A DNA stretch of 64,000 nucleotides from Paraclostridium hominis (lineage in GTDB: Bacteria > Bacillota > Clostridia > Peptostreptococcales > Peptostreptococcaceae): positions 186,001-250,000 of the forward strand of contig NZ_JACRWD010000001.1 in NCBI RefSeq assembly GCF_014306135.1, read 5' to 3'. Positions 43,008 through 51,806 of this stretch are shown here, in pieces. Position 1 is the stretch's first letter. The number at the start of each line of letters is the position of its first letter. A program made the translations under genes and the position numbers. The notes beneath the pieces were generated by a model. It was given only the letters and a program-made list of their open reading frames with translations. It had not been told where the DNA came from and did no database searches.

Positions 43008-45176
43008 ATGAAAAAAAAGATTGTATCCTTATTAACTACTTTAATAGTACTTATAAGCTCTATATCTACAGTTAGTTTTGCAAGTGAAAAAGGTAAAGTT
43101 ATATTAATTAATATGAATAGGACAAGCCTTGAGGACATGCTAAGTATAGATGCCTTAAATAAAAAGCTTAACAAAGAAGGCTATATAGGGCTTATGAATA
43201 TCAGAGGTGACCGAGGAACTGATGATAGAAGGTCATATGCAGCTATAGGTGCAGGAGGCAAAGTTACAATGCCAAGTCAAAGTCTTATAAACTTTGAAGA
43301 AGTTAATAAAGACAATGGAGTAGCCTATAAAGCTGAAACAGGACACAATCCTAAAAAAATAAATGACATGACTATAAACTATTCTCTAAGTGAAAACTTA
43401 GAGAATGGGTCTTATGGGTCAAAACTTGGTTCACTAGGGCAGACTTTAGCGGACAAAAAAATAAAGACTTCTGTTATAGGAAATGCTGACAAAGTTAATA
43501 ATGGAGAATTATTAAAAAATAGAAATATAGCTTTAATGGCTATGGATAACATAGGTAGAGTTGAATCTGGTAATGTTGATAATATAAACATTAAAGATAA
43601 TACTATGCCTTATGGAATGAGAACTGATTACGATAAGTTAAAAAACGAAACAAAAAAGTTTTATGATGATAGTGAAGTTGTATTTATAGAACTTGGAGAT
43701 ACATATAGATTAGATGAATATAAAAATTATTTAAATGATAAAACTTATAAGAATATGAAAAATAAAATATATAAAAATATAGATTCATATTTAAAAGAAG
43801 TTTTTAAAACAGTAAATGAAAATGATACAGTTTATATAATGTCTACATTTCCAAGTAAAAAAGACTATAAAGAGCAAAAAAGATTATCACCTATAATTAA
43901 ATTTGAAGGCTCTGGAAAAGGAGTTTTACGTTCAGCTACAACTAGACGAGATGGAGTAGTTGGTAATATTGATATAGGTGTAGATATACTTTCTAAGTTT
44001 GGTATAGAAAATCCACAAATGGTAGGAAAAAAACTTATAAAAGTTGAAAAAAAAGATAATATAGGCTTTATAAATCATGAATTTGAAAAAATGGTTTCTA
44101 TGTTAGGAGTAAGAAGTACTATAGTTAATGCTTCTGTTGGGATAGTAGCTGTAGCAGGTGTTATCGCAACTATATTACTACTATTTTTTAGAGATAAATT
44201 ACCTAAGAAAGAAATGATTTTTAGTATTTTAAAAGAGTTTTTAAAATTAGGTATCTTAATACCTTTAGTATTTATAGTTTCACCTATATTTAATTTTTCA
44301 ACTAAAGGTAGTATAACTATGGGAATATTAGGAACCCTTGTAGCTTTTTATATAATAGGTAAAAAGTTATTTAAAGATGATATAGCTTATATGGGATTTT
44401 TCTCTATTCTCACTATAATAGTTATTGTTATAGATTCTATGTTTGGGACACATTTAATGCAAAATAATATTATGAGTTATGATGCTATAATTGGTGCTAG
44501 ATATTATGGAATAGGAAATGAATATGAAGGAATAACTATAGGTTGTGCTATTTTTGCTTTATCAGTTTTAGTTAATTATAAAAAAATACCAAATTGGTTT
44601 GTAGTTGTCCTTGCTTTAATAATATTAATAACAAGTGCTTATCCTTCAATGGGAGCAAATGTAGGAGGTTCAATATCTGAATCTGTAGCATATGTGTTGT
44701 TTATATTACTTATATTTGATGCTAAGATGGATTTAAAAAAGTATATACTTTTAGCTTTAGTGCCAGTTATAATTGTTTTCTTATTTGCAGCACTAGATAT
44801 AGTATCTAAAAGTCAATCTCATTTATCTGTATTTGTAAATCAAATAATGGTTGATGGACCAGGAGCTATAATTCAAACATTTGTTAGAAAGATACAGATG
44901 AATATAGATATAGCTACAAGTAATGTATTTATCATAATTGTATTTGTAATTGTAGGGTTTATATCAAGCTTTATATTTAAACCGTCAAGACAATTTAAAA
45001 AAATATCAGATAAATATCCTTATATATTTAAAGGGTTTGTTGCATCTACTGTAGGATGTATAGTAACTTTATTAGTTAATGACTCTGGAATAGTAGCTGC
45101 AGGTACTACTTCAATTTATATACTTATACCATTATTAATTATGAGTATAAATATGATGATTTTTAATAAAGAATAA
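43008..45176 (+). CDS. Membrane protein with extracellular AlkP-like domain
   Basis: A 722-residue protein. Signal peptide or first helix at about 1-25. The extracellular region (27-365) has the order of an alkaline-phosphatase/phosphoglyceromutase fold. VILINMNRTSLEDM is where the metal/nucleophile motif D-x-x-S/T normally sits (Asn37 replaces Asp). NDTVYIMSTFPSKKD and RLSPIIKFEGSGKGV lead to SATTRRDGVVGNIDIGVDIL. The membrane half (about 370-722) has around ten helices. Function unknown; the altered motif suggests binding rather than phosphatase action, or another metal set. It lies nine bases after ireB, so the two form one transcription unit between alaS and ruvX. Confidence 0.65.
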   Translation: MKKKIVSLLTTLIVLISSISTVSFASEKGKVILINMNRTSLEDMLSIDALNKKLNKEGYIGLMNIRGDRGTDDRRSYAAIGAGGKVTMPSQSLINFEEVNKDNGVAYKAETGHNPKKINDMTINYSLSENLENGSYGSKLGSLGQTLADKKIKTSVIGNADKVNNGELLKNRNIALMAMDNIGRVESGNVDNINIKDNTMPYGMRTDYDKLKNETKKFYDDSEVVFIELGDTYRLDEYKNYLNDKTYKNMKNKIYKNIDSYLKEVFKTVNENDTVYIMSTFPSKKDYKEQKRLSPIIKFEGSGKGVLRSATTRRDGVVGNIDIGVDILSKFGIENPQMVGKKLIKVEKKDNIGFINHEFEKMVSMLGVRSTIVNASVGIVAVAGVIATILLLFFRDKLPKKEMIFSILKEFLKLGILIPLVFIVSPIFNFSTKGSITMGILGTLVAFYIIGKKLFKDDIAYMGFFSILTIIVIVIDSMFGTHLMQNNIMSYDAIIGARYYGIGNEYEGITIGCAIFALSVLVNYKKIPNWFVVVLALIILITSAYPSMGANVGGSISESVAYVLFILLIFDAKMDLKKYILLALVPVIIVFLFAALDIVSKSQSHLSVFVNQIMVDGPGAIIQTFVRKIQMNIDIATSNVFIIIVFVIVGFISSFIFKPSRQFKKISDKYPYIFKGFVASTVGCIVTLLVNDSGIVAAGTTSIYILIPLLIMSINMMIFNKE

Positions 45177-45180
45177 TATA

Positions 45181-45225
45181 AAATTAACCTAGTTACTTAA
45201 TATTTTAGTATCTAGGTTAATTTAT
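45181..45225 (+). terminator. Rho-independent terminator
   Basis: AAATTAACCTAG / CTAGGTTAATTT with a 20-base loop after the AlkP-like gene. Confidence 0.8.
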
Positions 45226-45322
45226 TTTTGCACATAATGTCTTGAATTTAGAGAACAATAAGAATATAGTATATACATATAGTGAAAAATTGCTAGAAAT
45301 TTAGTTAATCAAGGAGATTTAT

Positions 45323-45751
45323 ATGATATTAGACGGAAGAATAATGGGTCTAGATGTGGGTGATAAAACTATAGGAGTTGCAGTTAGCGATCTTATGGGA
45401 ATTACTGCTCAAGGTGTTAAGACTGTTAAAAGAGTGGGTAAGAAAAAAGATATAGAAGAATTAAAAACTATAATAAAAGAAAGACAAGTAAACAAAATAG
45501 TTTCAGGACTTCCTAAAAATATGAATGGTACACTAGGACCTCAAGGGGAAAAAGTTATAAAGTTTTGTGAACTTTTAGAACAAGAAACTGGAATTAAGAT
45601 AGAGTACTGGGATGAAAGACTTTCTACAGTTGCAGCTGAAAGATCTTTAATAGAAGCAGATGTTAGAAGAGATAAGAGAAAAAAAGTTATAGATATGCTA
45701 GCAGCAGTAATAATTCTTCAAGGATATTTAGATAGTAAAAGAATTTTTTAA
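45323..45751 (+). CDS. ruvX: Putative pre-16S rRNA nuclease / Holliday junction resolvase YqgF
   Basis: A 142-residue RNase H-fold protein. GRIMGLDVGDKTIGVAVSD has the first Asp, KIVSGLPKNMNGTLGPQGEKV the central block, and EYWDERLSTVAAERSL and KKVIDMLAAVIILQGYL the last acidic residues. YqgF of E. coli takes part in 16S rRNA 5'-end processing; the older name refers to Holliday junction activity. AAGGAG eight bases before the ATG. Confidence 0.94.
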   Translation: MILDGRIMGLDVGDKTIGVAVSDLMGITAQGVKTVKRVGKKKDIEELKTIIKERQVNKIVSGLPKNMNGTLGPQGEKVIKFCELLEQETGIKIEYWDERLSTVAAERSLIEADVRRDKRKKVIDMLAAVIILQGYLDSKRIF

Positions 45752-45819
45752 AACAGGTACAAAATAATGTAGATATACGTTATAATATATTTAAATAATT
45801 AAATTTTGAGGTGAAATGA

Positions 45820-46089
45820 ATGCAAGAAAATATAGTGAACTTAATAGACCAAGATGGAAATGAAATACAATTTGAAATAATATTAACTTTAGAAGCAGAA
45901 GGAAAAGAGTATGCTATACTTATGCCTTTAGATGATAATGAAGCGGAAGAAGCTTTAATATTTAGAATTGATTCAGATGAAGAAGGAGACATATTAACTC
46001 CTCTTGAAAATGATGATGAGTATGAAACAGTTGTAGCTGTTTATAATACTTTAATGGAAGAAGAAGGATTAGATTACGACGAAGAATAA
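45820..46089 (+). CDS. DUF1292 family protein (YrzB-like)
   Basis: An 89-residue very acidic protein. VNLIDQDGNEIQFEIILTLEAEGKEYAILMPLD and AEEALIFRIDSDEEGD fit DUF1292 (YrzB). It always lies in the alaS-ireB-ruvX neighbourhood in Firmicutes, which is also where it is here, 68 bases after ruvX. Function unknown. TGAGGTG ribosome site. Confidence 0.92.
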   Translation: MQENIVNLIDQDGNEIQFEIILTLEAEGKEYAILMPLDDNEAEEALIFRIDSDEEGDILTPLENDDEYETVVAVYNTLMEEEGLDYDEE

Positions 46090-46116
46090 TTAATATTTAA
46101 AATTGTATAGTTTATA

Positions 46117-46147
46117 AATGGGAGTATCTATATGGTACTCCTTTTTT
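46117..46147 (+). terminator. Rho-independent terminator
   Basis: GGAGTATC / GGTACTCC stem and TTTTTT. Confidence 0.8.
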
Positions 46148-46207
46148 AAATGAAAAATGTTTATAAATGTGTTTTTAATTTAATTAAATTTTAGTAGGAG
46201 GTTTTTA

Positions 46208-46993
46208 GTGATTAAATATTTGGATTTACTTATAGGATTATTATGTGTATTTTATTATCTTTATTTAGAAATAGTTTATAATGGTATGGCATTTGATACA
46301 TTTTTTATGACTGTAGGAATTGTTTTAATACTGTATCATTTTATAAAGAAAAAAATACATTTAAACAAAAATTTAAAAAAAGCATTTAATATAGTTTTAG
46401 TTATAGGATTATCTATATTTTTTATAGTTGAATCTATATTAATATTTTTTCCAAAACACAATTTAAAAGATGATTGTGATTACTTAGTAATCTTAGGAGC
46501 TGCAGTTAAAAATAATGGACCTAGCCTTACATTAAAAGGTAGATTAGATAAAGCTATAGAGTACATAAATAAAAGCAATGATGATTGTTATATAGTTGTA
46601 TCTGGTGGAAGGGGAAGTGATGAAAAAATATCAGAAGCTAAAGCCATGGAAGATTATTTGATAAATCATGGAATATCTAAAAAAATGATAATTTTAGAAG
46701 ACAAATCTACTAACACGTATGAAAATTTTAAATATAGCAAAGAAAAAATAGAAAAAATTAGCAGTAAAAGTATAAATAAGTTAAATATAAAAGTTGTAAC
46801 CACAGATTTTCATAGTTTCAGAAGCTTTTTATTAGCAAAGAAAAATGGATATAAAAATATAAATTTTTATACTGTTAATTCAATAAGTCAATTTATACCT
46901 GTTTACTATTTAAGAGAGTTTTTTGCATTAATAAAAACTGTAATATTTAATATGTTGGAAATATACAATGATTTAGCTAAAAATGTTTTATAA
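46208..46993 (+). CDS. YdcF/SanA family protein (DUF218) with membrane helices
   Basis: A 261-residue protein. Three N-terminal helices (about 3-20, 27-45, 57-80) precede a DUF218 domain. CDYLVILGAAVKNNGPSLTLKGRLDKAIEYI is its start, YIVVSGGRGSDEKISEAKAM holds the conserved GG and acidic residues, and LEDKSTNTYENFKYSK and VTTDFHSFRS follow. Family members (YdcF, SanA, ElyC) work at the envelope, and some affect wall precursors or vancomycin entry. The start is GTG 46208, seven bases after TAGGAGG. It is followed by an LCP gene, which also points to wall work. Confidence 0.85.
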   Translation: MIKYLDLLIGLLCVFYYLYLEIVYNGMAFDTFFMTVGIVLILYHFIKKKIHLNKNLKKAFNIVLVIGLSIFFIVESILIFFPKHNLKDDCDYLVILGAAVKNNGPSLTLKGRLDKAIEYINKSNDDCYIVVSGGRGSDEKISEAKAMEDYLINHGISKKMIILEDKSTNTYENFKYSKEKIEKISSKSINKLNIKVVTTDFHSFRSFLLAKKNGYKNINFYTVNSISQFIPVYYLREFFALIKTVIFNMLEIYNDLAKNVL

Positions 46994-47057
46994 AAAAGAT
47001 TTAAATTTATTTATATGGTTAAAATAAAATTAACAAAGTAATTAAGGGGAAATGAAT

Positions 47058-48029
47058 ATGAATAAATTTAAAAAATATTGTATTAGTTTAAGTATATCAG
47101 TTGTAATATTTTCAACTATAAGTAATGTATATGCATTAAATAACTATAGAGAAGTTACAAATAAATCAAATGAAAATATGATTCAAAGTAATAATGATAA
47201 ACAAGAGAAAAAATTTGATTCTTCAAAAAAAAATAAAGGCGTATCAAATATTCTACTAATCGGAAGTGATTCTAAGAATTTCGATAATGTAGGACGATCA
47301 GATGCTATGATGATTTTAACTATAGACGACAAAAATAAAAGTATAAAATTAACTTCTTTAGTAAGAGATACTTTAGTAAATATCCCTGGACATGGATATG
47401 AAAAATTAACACATGCATATGCCTATGGAGGGGCAAAATTGTTATTAGATACAATTGAACAAAATTTTAAAATAAGTATAAAAGATTACGCAGCTGTTAA
47501 TTTTAATTCATTTATAGATTTAGTAGATGTATTAGGTGGAGTCGAAGTGAATGTTAAAGAAAAGGAAATAGATCATTTAAATGATGTGATAGTTAATTCA
47601 TTTAATACATCTAATAAAGAAGCAGAAGAACCACAATTTATAAGAAGTGATGGAAAACAATTATTAAATGGATATCAAGCATTAGCATATGCAAGAATAA
47701 GAAAAGTTGATAGTATATATGAAAGAGATACAAGACAAAGGGAAGTTTTAAAAAGCATAGCAGATAAATTAGTGGAATTACCTATAACAAATTACCCTAA
47801 GGTAATAAAAAAGATATTACCATACGTTGATGTTAATATATCAATGTCTAAATTAATAAATTTAGCAATTACATCTAAAGAAATATATAACTATGAATTA
47901 AAGCAAATGGAATTTCCTTTAGAAGATTATAGAGAATCAGGAAGATTAGCGAAAGATAATAGTTTTGTGGTAAAATGGAATAAAACAGAAAATTTAAAAA
48001 AATTAGATGATTTTATTTATAATAATTAA
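47058..48029 (+). CDS. LytR-CpsA-Psr (LCP) family wall polymer ligase
   Basis: A 323-residue exported protein. Signal anchor at about 5-28, then an Asn/Lys-rich linker. The LCP domain starts NILLIGSDSKNFDNVGRSDAMMILTID. Conserved Arg and Asp residues follow in SLVRDTLVNIPGHG, VDVLGGVEVNV and YARIRKVDSIYERDTRQR. LCP enzymes move teichoic-acid or other glycopolymers from undecaprenyl phosphate to peptidoglycan, outside the membrane. The start at 47058 is preferred because AAGGGGA almost touches the ATG at 47052. The YdcF-type gene lies 64 bases upstream. Confidence 0.92.
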   Translation: MNKFKKYCISLSISVVIFSTISNVYALNNYREVTNKSNENMIQSNNDKQEKKFDSSKKNKGVSNILLIGSDSKNFDNVGRSDAMMILTIDDKNKSIKLTSLVRDTLVNIPGHGYEKLTHAYAYGGAKLLLDTIEQNFKISIKDYAAVNFNSFIDLVDVLGGVEVNVKEKEIDHLNDVIVNSFNTSNKEAEEPQFIRSDGKQLLNGYQALAYARIRKVDSIYERDTRQREVLKSIADKLVELPITNYPKVIKKILPYVDVNISMSKLINLAITSKEIYNYELKQMEFPLEDYRESGRLAKDNSFVVKWNKTENLKKLDDFIYNN

Positions 48030-48064
48030 AAATGTTATTAAAAAAGTTAAAATATGGGTATATT

Positions 48065-48105
48065 TATAAAAGTAAAGATATAGTATATCTTTACTTTTAT
48101 TTAGT
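48065..48105 (+). terminator. Rho-independent terminator of the ydcF-LCP unit
   Basis: ATAAAAGTAAAGATATA / TATATCTTTACTTTTAT stem with few loop bases. Confidence 0.85.
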
Positions 48106-48132
48106 TTAAGATAGTATAAGTGTTTGCATATG

Positions 48133-48161
48133 TTGACAAAATTAGCTTTATCAATTAAAAT
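48133..48161 (+). promoter_or_regulatory. fur promoter
   Basis: TTGACA at 48133-48138, 17 bases, TAAAAT at 48156-48161. Confidence 0.65.
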
Positions 48162-48172
48162 AATTAATAAAG
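48146..48172 (+). promoter_or_regulatory. 27-bp palindrome over the fur -10 (probable autoregulatory box)
   Basis: CTTTATCAATTA and TAATTAATAAAG are inverted copies (one mismatched pair) around AAA, centred on the -10 element. An AT-rich palindrome here fits Fur binding its own promoter, though it is not a textbook GATAATGAT box. Confidence 0.5.
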
Positions 48173-48203
48173 ATTATCAGTTGAAAAAAGGTGGTAAATA
48201 TTG

Positions 48204-48638
48204 ATGAATCAAATAGATATATTAAAAGAAAAATTGAAAGAAACTGGATTTAAGATAACACCCCAAAGAAGAGCTATCGTCGAGACGTTATTAAAGCATA
48301 AGGATAAACATCTAAGTAGTGAAGAAATATATGATTTAGTTAGAGCTGATTGTCCTGAAATAGGGCTTGCTACAGTTTATAGAACTATGCAGTTATTAGA
48401 TGAAGTAGGTGCGATTTCTAAATTAAATTTAGATGATGGATGTATAAGGTATGAAATTGATTTAGATGATTCAGATGCTCACAATCATCATCATTTAATA
48501 TGTAAAAACTGTAATAAAATAATAGAGGTAAAAGAAGATTTATTAGACTCTATAGAGTTAGAAATACAAGATTTATATGATTTTAGTATATTAGATCACG
48601 ATCTTAAATTCTATGGTTTATGTAAAGATTGCAAATAA
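48204..48638 (+). CDS. fur: Ferric uptake regulator Fur
   Basis: A 144-residue Fur-family repressor. The winged helix contains TGFKITPQRRAIVETLL and EIGLATVYRTMQLLDEVGAI. The metal-sensing domain has HNHHHLICKNCNKIIEV, ILDHDLKFYGLCKDC with two CxxC pairs for the structural zinc, and His/Glu/Asp ligands for the regulatory metal. The RYE and HNHHH pattern fits Fur better than PerR or Zur. The start at ATG 48204 follows GGTGG by nine bases; a TTG directly before it is also in frame. It controls iron uptake and, by the palindrome at its -10, probably itself. Confidence 0.92.
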   Translation: MNQIDILKEKLKETGFKITPQRRAIVETLLKHKDKHLSSEEIYDLVRADCPEIGLATVYRTMQLLDEVGAISKLNLDDGCIRYEIDLDDSDAHNHHHLICKNCNKIIEVKEDLLDSIELEIQDLYDFSILDHDLKFYGLCKDCK

Positions 48639-48663
48639 AAACAAGCCCCGTAATGGGGCTTAA
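48639..48663. terminator. Terminator between fur and the convergent gene
   Basis: AAGCCCC / GGGGCTT around GTAAT. The T tract is better on the minus-strand side, and the hairpin overlaps the stop region of the minus gene. Confidence 0.75.
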
Positions 48664-49397
48664 AATTTTATCAAGGTTAATATTATTAAAATTATTAAAA
48701 ATAAAACGAATATAATTTCTAAAATATTACTTAAAGTCCCTCCAACTCTTAAAAAACCAAAAGAAAATTTCTTTTCACTAAGAGGATAAAAAAGTGGTAT
48801 CCCTGATTTTGTGAACAAATCACCTAAAAATAAATGAGATGAGTATCCAATAGTTCCAAAAAAGCATATATTTGATATATTAGTTAATAGTTCTATTTGT
48901 TTAAGTAAAAAGTTTATTATTAAAATAGCTAGTAAACTATGAGAAAGCTTTCTATGTTTTAGCCAAGGGAATAATGCTAATATTATAGTAAATAGAATAA
49001 AATAAAATTTACCATTAATTAGATATATACAAATTGCTAATAAAATAAATGTTAAGGATAAAAGTAATTTCCTTAAAAATCCATGTGTTATTTTAGCTTC
49101 TAGTATTATTATTGATATGAAAGTTACTATAGAACTTATTAAAAAGTTACCATTTATTTTTAAAGATATTAGAAATATTAAAATATTTAAAGTATATATA
49201 ACGATTTTATAAATTTTTTTAGAAAAATGATGATTTAAAATCGTATTAGATATAATTGAATTTGATGTGTCTAAATCAGGTAATATTGAAAATAATGAAC
49301 AAACTACGACGTTTATAAGAGACAGAGGTTTATTAAATAGCATAGAAGCTTGTAACGAAGCTAATACACCTATAGTTAAGTGAGTTTTACCACGCAT
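48660..49397 (-). CDS. YdjM-like metal-dependent membrane hydrolase
   Basis: A 245-residue membrane protein of the YdjM (LexA-binding, inner-membrane hydrolase) family. MRGKTHLTIGVLASLQASML has the first His; ILPDLDTSNS, LKHRKLSHSLLAILI and SHLFLGDLFTKSGIPLFYPL carry the further metal-type His and Asp residues. About seven helices. YdjM is SOS-induced in E. coli, but no SOS box was found here. The physiological role is unknown. Read alone on the minus strand, AGGAGGT upstream. Confidence 0.85.
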   Translation of the reverse strand: MRGKTHLTIGVLASLQASMLFNKPLSLINVVVCSLFSILPDLDTSNSIISNTILNHHFSKKIYKIVIYTLNILIFLISLKINGNFLISSIVTFISIIILEAKITHGFLRKLLLSLTFILLAICIYLINGKFYFILFTIILALFPWLKHRKLSHSLLAILIINFLLKQIELLTNISNICFFGTIGYSSHLFLGDLFTKSGIPLFYPLSEKKFSFGFLRVGGTLSNILEIIFVLFLIILIILTLIKF

Positions 49398-49628
49398 TAG
49401 AACCTCCTGTAAATATTATAGTTTGAGAATACCAAAATAATTATAGTTTGTCAAAACAATACGTTAAATGTATTTTAAATATATCTTAAAATATAGTTCA
49501 AGTTGTGATACAATTATAGTAACTGGTAAAGAGTGCGTGATTTTATATTATCTGTATATTAGTGAAGAACGTTTTAAAGTGCGAAAAGTCAAAGTGAAAA
49601 AAGACGCAGACAAAAGGAGATGATACAA

Positions 49629-51299
49629 TTGTTTAAAAAGAGTTTAAATAAAATAAAAGTTATGGCTCTGGGAGGATTAAACGAAGTCGGGAAAAATATG
49701 ACTGTTGTTGAATATAAAGATGAAATTATAGTTATAGATGCAGGGTTAAGTTTTCCAGAAGAAGAAATGCTAGGGGTAGATATAGTTATACCAGATATAA
49801 CTTACTTAGTTAAAAATAAAGATAAAGTAAAGGGAATATTTATAACACATGGACATGAGGATCATATAGGAGCATTACCTTATGTATTAAAGAAAATAAA
49901 TGTTCCTATATATGCTTCTAAACTTACTGTAGGGCTTATACAAGTAAAATTAAAAGAGCATAAGCTAAACAATGTGAATTTAAATGTTATAACTCCACAG
50001 GAGATTATAAAACTTAAAAATTTCGATGTTGAATTTTTAAAAGTAAATCATAGTATACCAGATGCTTGTGCTATAGCTATTCATACAGATCAGGGAATAA
50101 TTTTTCACACAGGAGATTTTAAAATAGATTTAACTCCAATAGATGGAGAAGTTATGGATTTTCATAGAATTTGTGAGTTAAGCAAAAAGGGTGTATTATT
50201 AATGCTTGCTGATAGTACAAATGTTGAAAGACCAGGATATAATCCATCTGAAAGAACTGTAGGAACAGGCTTAGATGGGTTATTTACAAAAGCAAATAAC
50301 AGTAGAATAATAGTTGCTACTTTTGCATCTAACATACACAGATTACAACAAATAGTTAACACAGCTCAAAAGTGTGGCAGAAAAGTTGCAGTTTCAGGTA
50401 GATCTATGGTAAATGTTATGGCAGTAGCTAGAGATTTAGGTTATATAGATATAGAAGATGAAGTGCTTATAGATTTAAATGATATTCATAAGTATGAAGA
50501 TAATGAATTAGTTATAATAACAACTGGATCTCAAGGAGAACCTATGTCAGCTCTTGCAAGAATGGCATCTGCTGAACATAAAAAAGTTGAAATAAGACAA
50601 GGTGATTTAGTAATAATATCTGCTCACCCAATACCAGGAAATGAAAAACTTATATCAAAAGTAGTTAACTGTTTATTTGAAAAAGGAGCAGAAGTAGTAT
50701 ACGATGATGCAGCTGATATACATGTTTCAGGGCATGCAAGACAAGAAGAATTAAAGTTAATGCATAGATTAGTTGCTCCTAAGTTCTTTATGCCAGCTCA
50801 TGGTGAATTTAGAATGCTAAAAAAACATGCAGAAGTTGCAGAAGATTTAGGAATGCCAAGTCAAAATATATTTGTTATGAAAACTGGAGAAGTTTTAGAA
50901 CTAGATAGAAATTCAGCTAAAGTTGCATCACATATTCCAACTGGAAATGTGTTAGTTGATGGACTTGGTGTTGGAGATGTTGGAAATATAGTATTAAGAG
51001 ATAGAAAGCATTTATCAGAAGATGGTCTTATGATAGTTGTTGTTACTATATCTAAAGAAGATGGGAAAGTTTTAGCAGGTCCAGATATAATATCTAGAGG
51101 ATTTGTTTATGTAAGAGAATCAGAAGATTTAATGGATGGAGCCAAAACAGTAATTAAGAATGTATTAGTAGCTTGCGAACAAAGTCATATAAAAGAGTGG
51201 GCTTACTTAAAAAATAATATAAAGGATAACTTAAAAGAATACTTATACCAAAGAACTAAGAGAAATCCTATGATACTTCCTATTATAATGGAGGTATAA
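49629..51299 (+). CDS. rnj: Ribonuclease J
   Basis: A 556-residue beta-CASP metallo-beta-lactamase nuclease. Motifs are THGHEDHIGALP (two-zinc site), HTGDFK (Asp), MLADSTNVERPG, STRIIVATFAS-like beta-CASP start, and ISAHPIPGNE and VSGHARQEELK with the last His. The C-terminal domain is short. It has endonuclease and 5'-3' exonuclease activity and drives mRNA turnover. I choose TTG 49629 because AAGGAG (49614-49619) directly abuts the ATG at 49620; from TTG the spacing is nine bases. The 230-base leader holds a GAGTGCGTG...AAAGTGCG stretch of unknown meaning. Confidence 0.94.
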   Translation: MFKKSLNKIKVMALGGLNEVGKNMTVVEYKDEIIVIDAGLSFPEEEMLGVDIVIPDITYLVKNKDKVKGIFITHGHEDHIGALPYVLKKINVPIYASKLTVGLIQVKLKEHKLNNVNLNVITPQEIIKLKNFDVEFLKVNHSIPDACAIAIHTDQGIIFHTGDFKIDLTPIDGEVMDFHRICELSKKGVLLMLADSTNVERPGYNPSERTVGTGLDGLFTKANNSRIIVATFASNIHRLQQIVNTAQKCGRKVAVSGRSMVNVMAVARDLGYIDIEDEVLIDLNDIHKYEDNELVIITTGSQGEPMSALARMASAEHKKVEIRQGDLVIISAHPIPGNEKLISKVVNCLFEKGAEVVYDDAADIHVSGHARQEELKLMHRLVAPKFFMPAHGEFRMLKKHAEVAEDLGMPSQNIFVMKTGEVLELDRNSAKVASHIPTGNVLVDGLGVGDVGNIVLRDRKHLSEDGLMIVVVTISKEDGKVLAGPDIISRGFVYVRESEDLMDGAKTVIKNVLVACEQSHIKEWAYLKNNIKDNLKEYLYQRTKRNPMILPIIMEV

Positions 51300-51302
51300 A
51301 TA

Positions 51303-51345
51303 AGAAAGATTGAATATAATATATTATATTCAATCTTTTTTTATA
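51303..51345 (+). terminator. Rho-independent terminator after rnj
   Basis: AAAGATTGAATATAA / TTATATTCAATCTTT and a T tract. The next gene's ribosome site follows a few bases on, so readthrough may feed it. Confidence 0.85.
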
Positions 51346-51356
51346 GGAGGAAATTT

Positions 51357-51692
51357 ATGAGTGTTTATGATAGTACTACAAAACTTGCAAGTGATATAAA
51401 GGAGAGTAAAGAGTATAAAGACTTTAAAAAAAATATGAAGATTATAAAATCTAATCCAAATTATGAAGTAATTTTAAATAACCATAGAAAAATTCAAATG
51501 GATATTAAATCGAAAAATTTAAATGGGGTAACTATAGATAAAAAAACTTTAAAATTAGCACAGGACTTGAAAAAAACAATATCTAGCAATAAAGATTTAA
51601 GCAGATATATAGATTCTGAGTATAAGTTCACATCTATGATGGATAATATAAATAAAATTTTAGCATCTGCTGTGTATGAAGATTATAAGTAA
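51357..51692 (+). CDS. YlbF/YmcA family protein
   Basis: A 111-residue all-helical protein of the YlbF (DUF964) family: YDSTTKLASDIKESKEYKDFKK, then NPNYEVILNNHRKIQMDIKSK and a C-terminal helix MDNINKILASAVYEDY. In Bacillus YlbF, YmcA and YaaT form a complex with RNase Y and influence sporulation and mRNA maturation. Its place next to RNase J fits a role in RNA decay. AGGAGG eight bases before the ATG. Confidence 0.85.
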   Translation: MSVYDSTTKLASDIKESKEYKDFKKNMKIIKSNPNYEVILNNHRKIQMDIKSKNLNGVTIDKKTLKLAQDLKKTISSNKDLSRYIDSEYKFTSMMDNINKILASAVYEDYK

Positions 51693-51744
51693 ATCAAATT
51701 CTTGTATAATTTGAATGAAATAATTTAGTTAATGTAACTATATA

Positions 51745-51760
51745 TGAGAAAACGTTTTTG
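51745..51760 (+). promoter_or_regulatory. cre-like (CcpA) site upstream of the sugar ABC ATPase
   Basis: TGAGAAAACGTTTTTG has the AAAACGTTTT core and the left TGA of catabolite-response elements; the right end is weaker. It lies 47 bases before the ATG of a sugar-import ATPase gene. Confidence 0.45.
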
Positions 51761-51806
51761 GACTATACTTTAACTATATTAATTATAGTTGGGGGAGATA
51801 TAAATT

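Noticed and set aside
48639..48663. Hairpin as an iron-related regulatory element of fur
   Set aside because: It is a simple GC-rich terminator stem between convergent genes.
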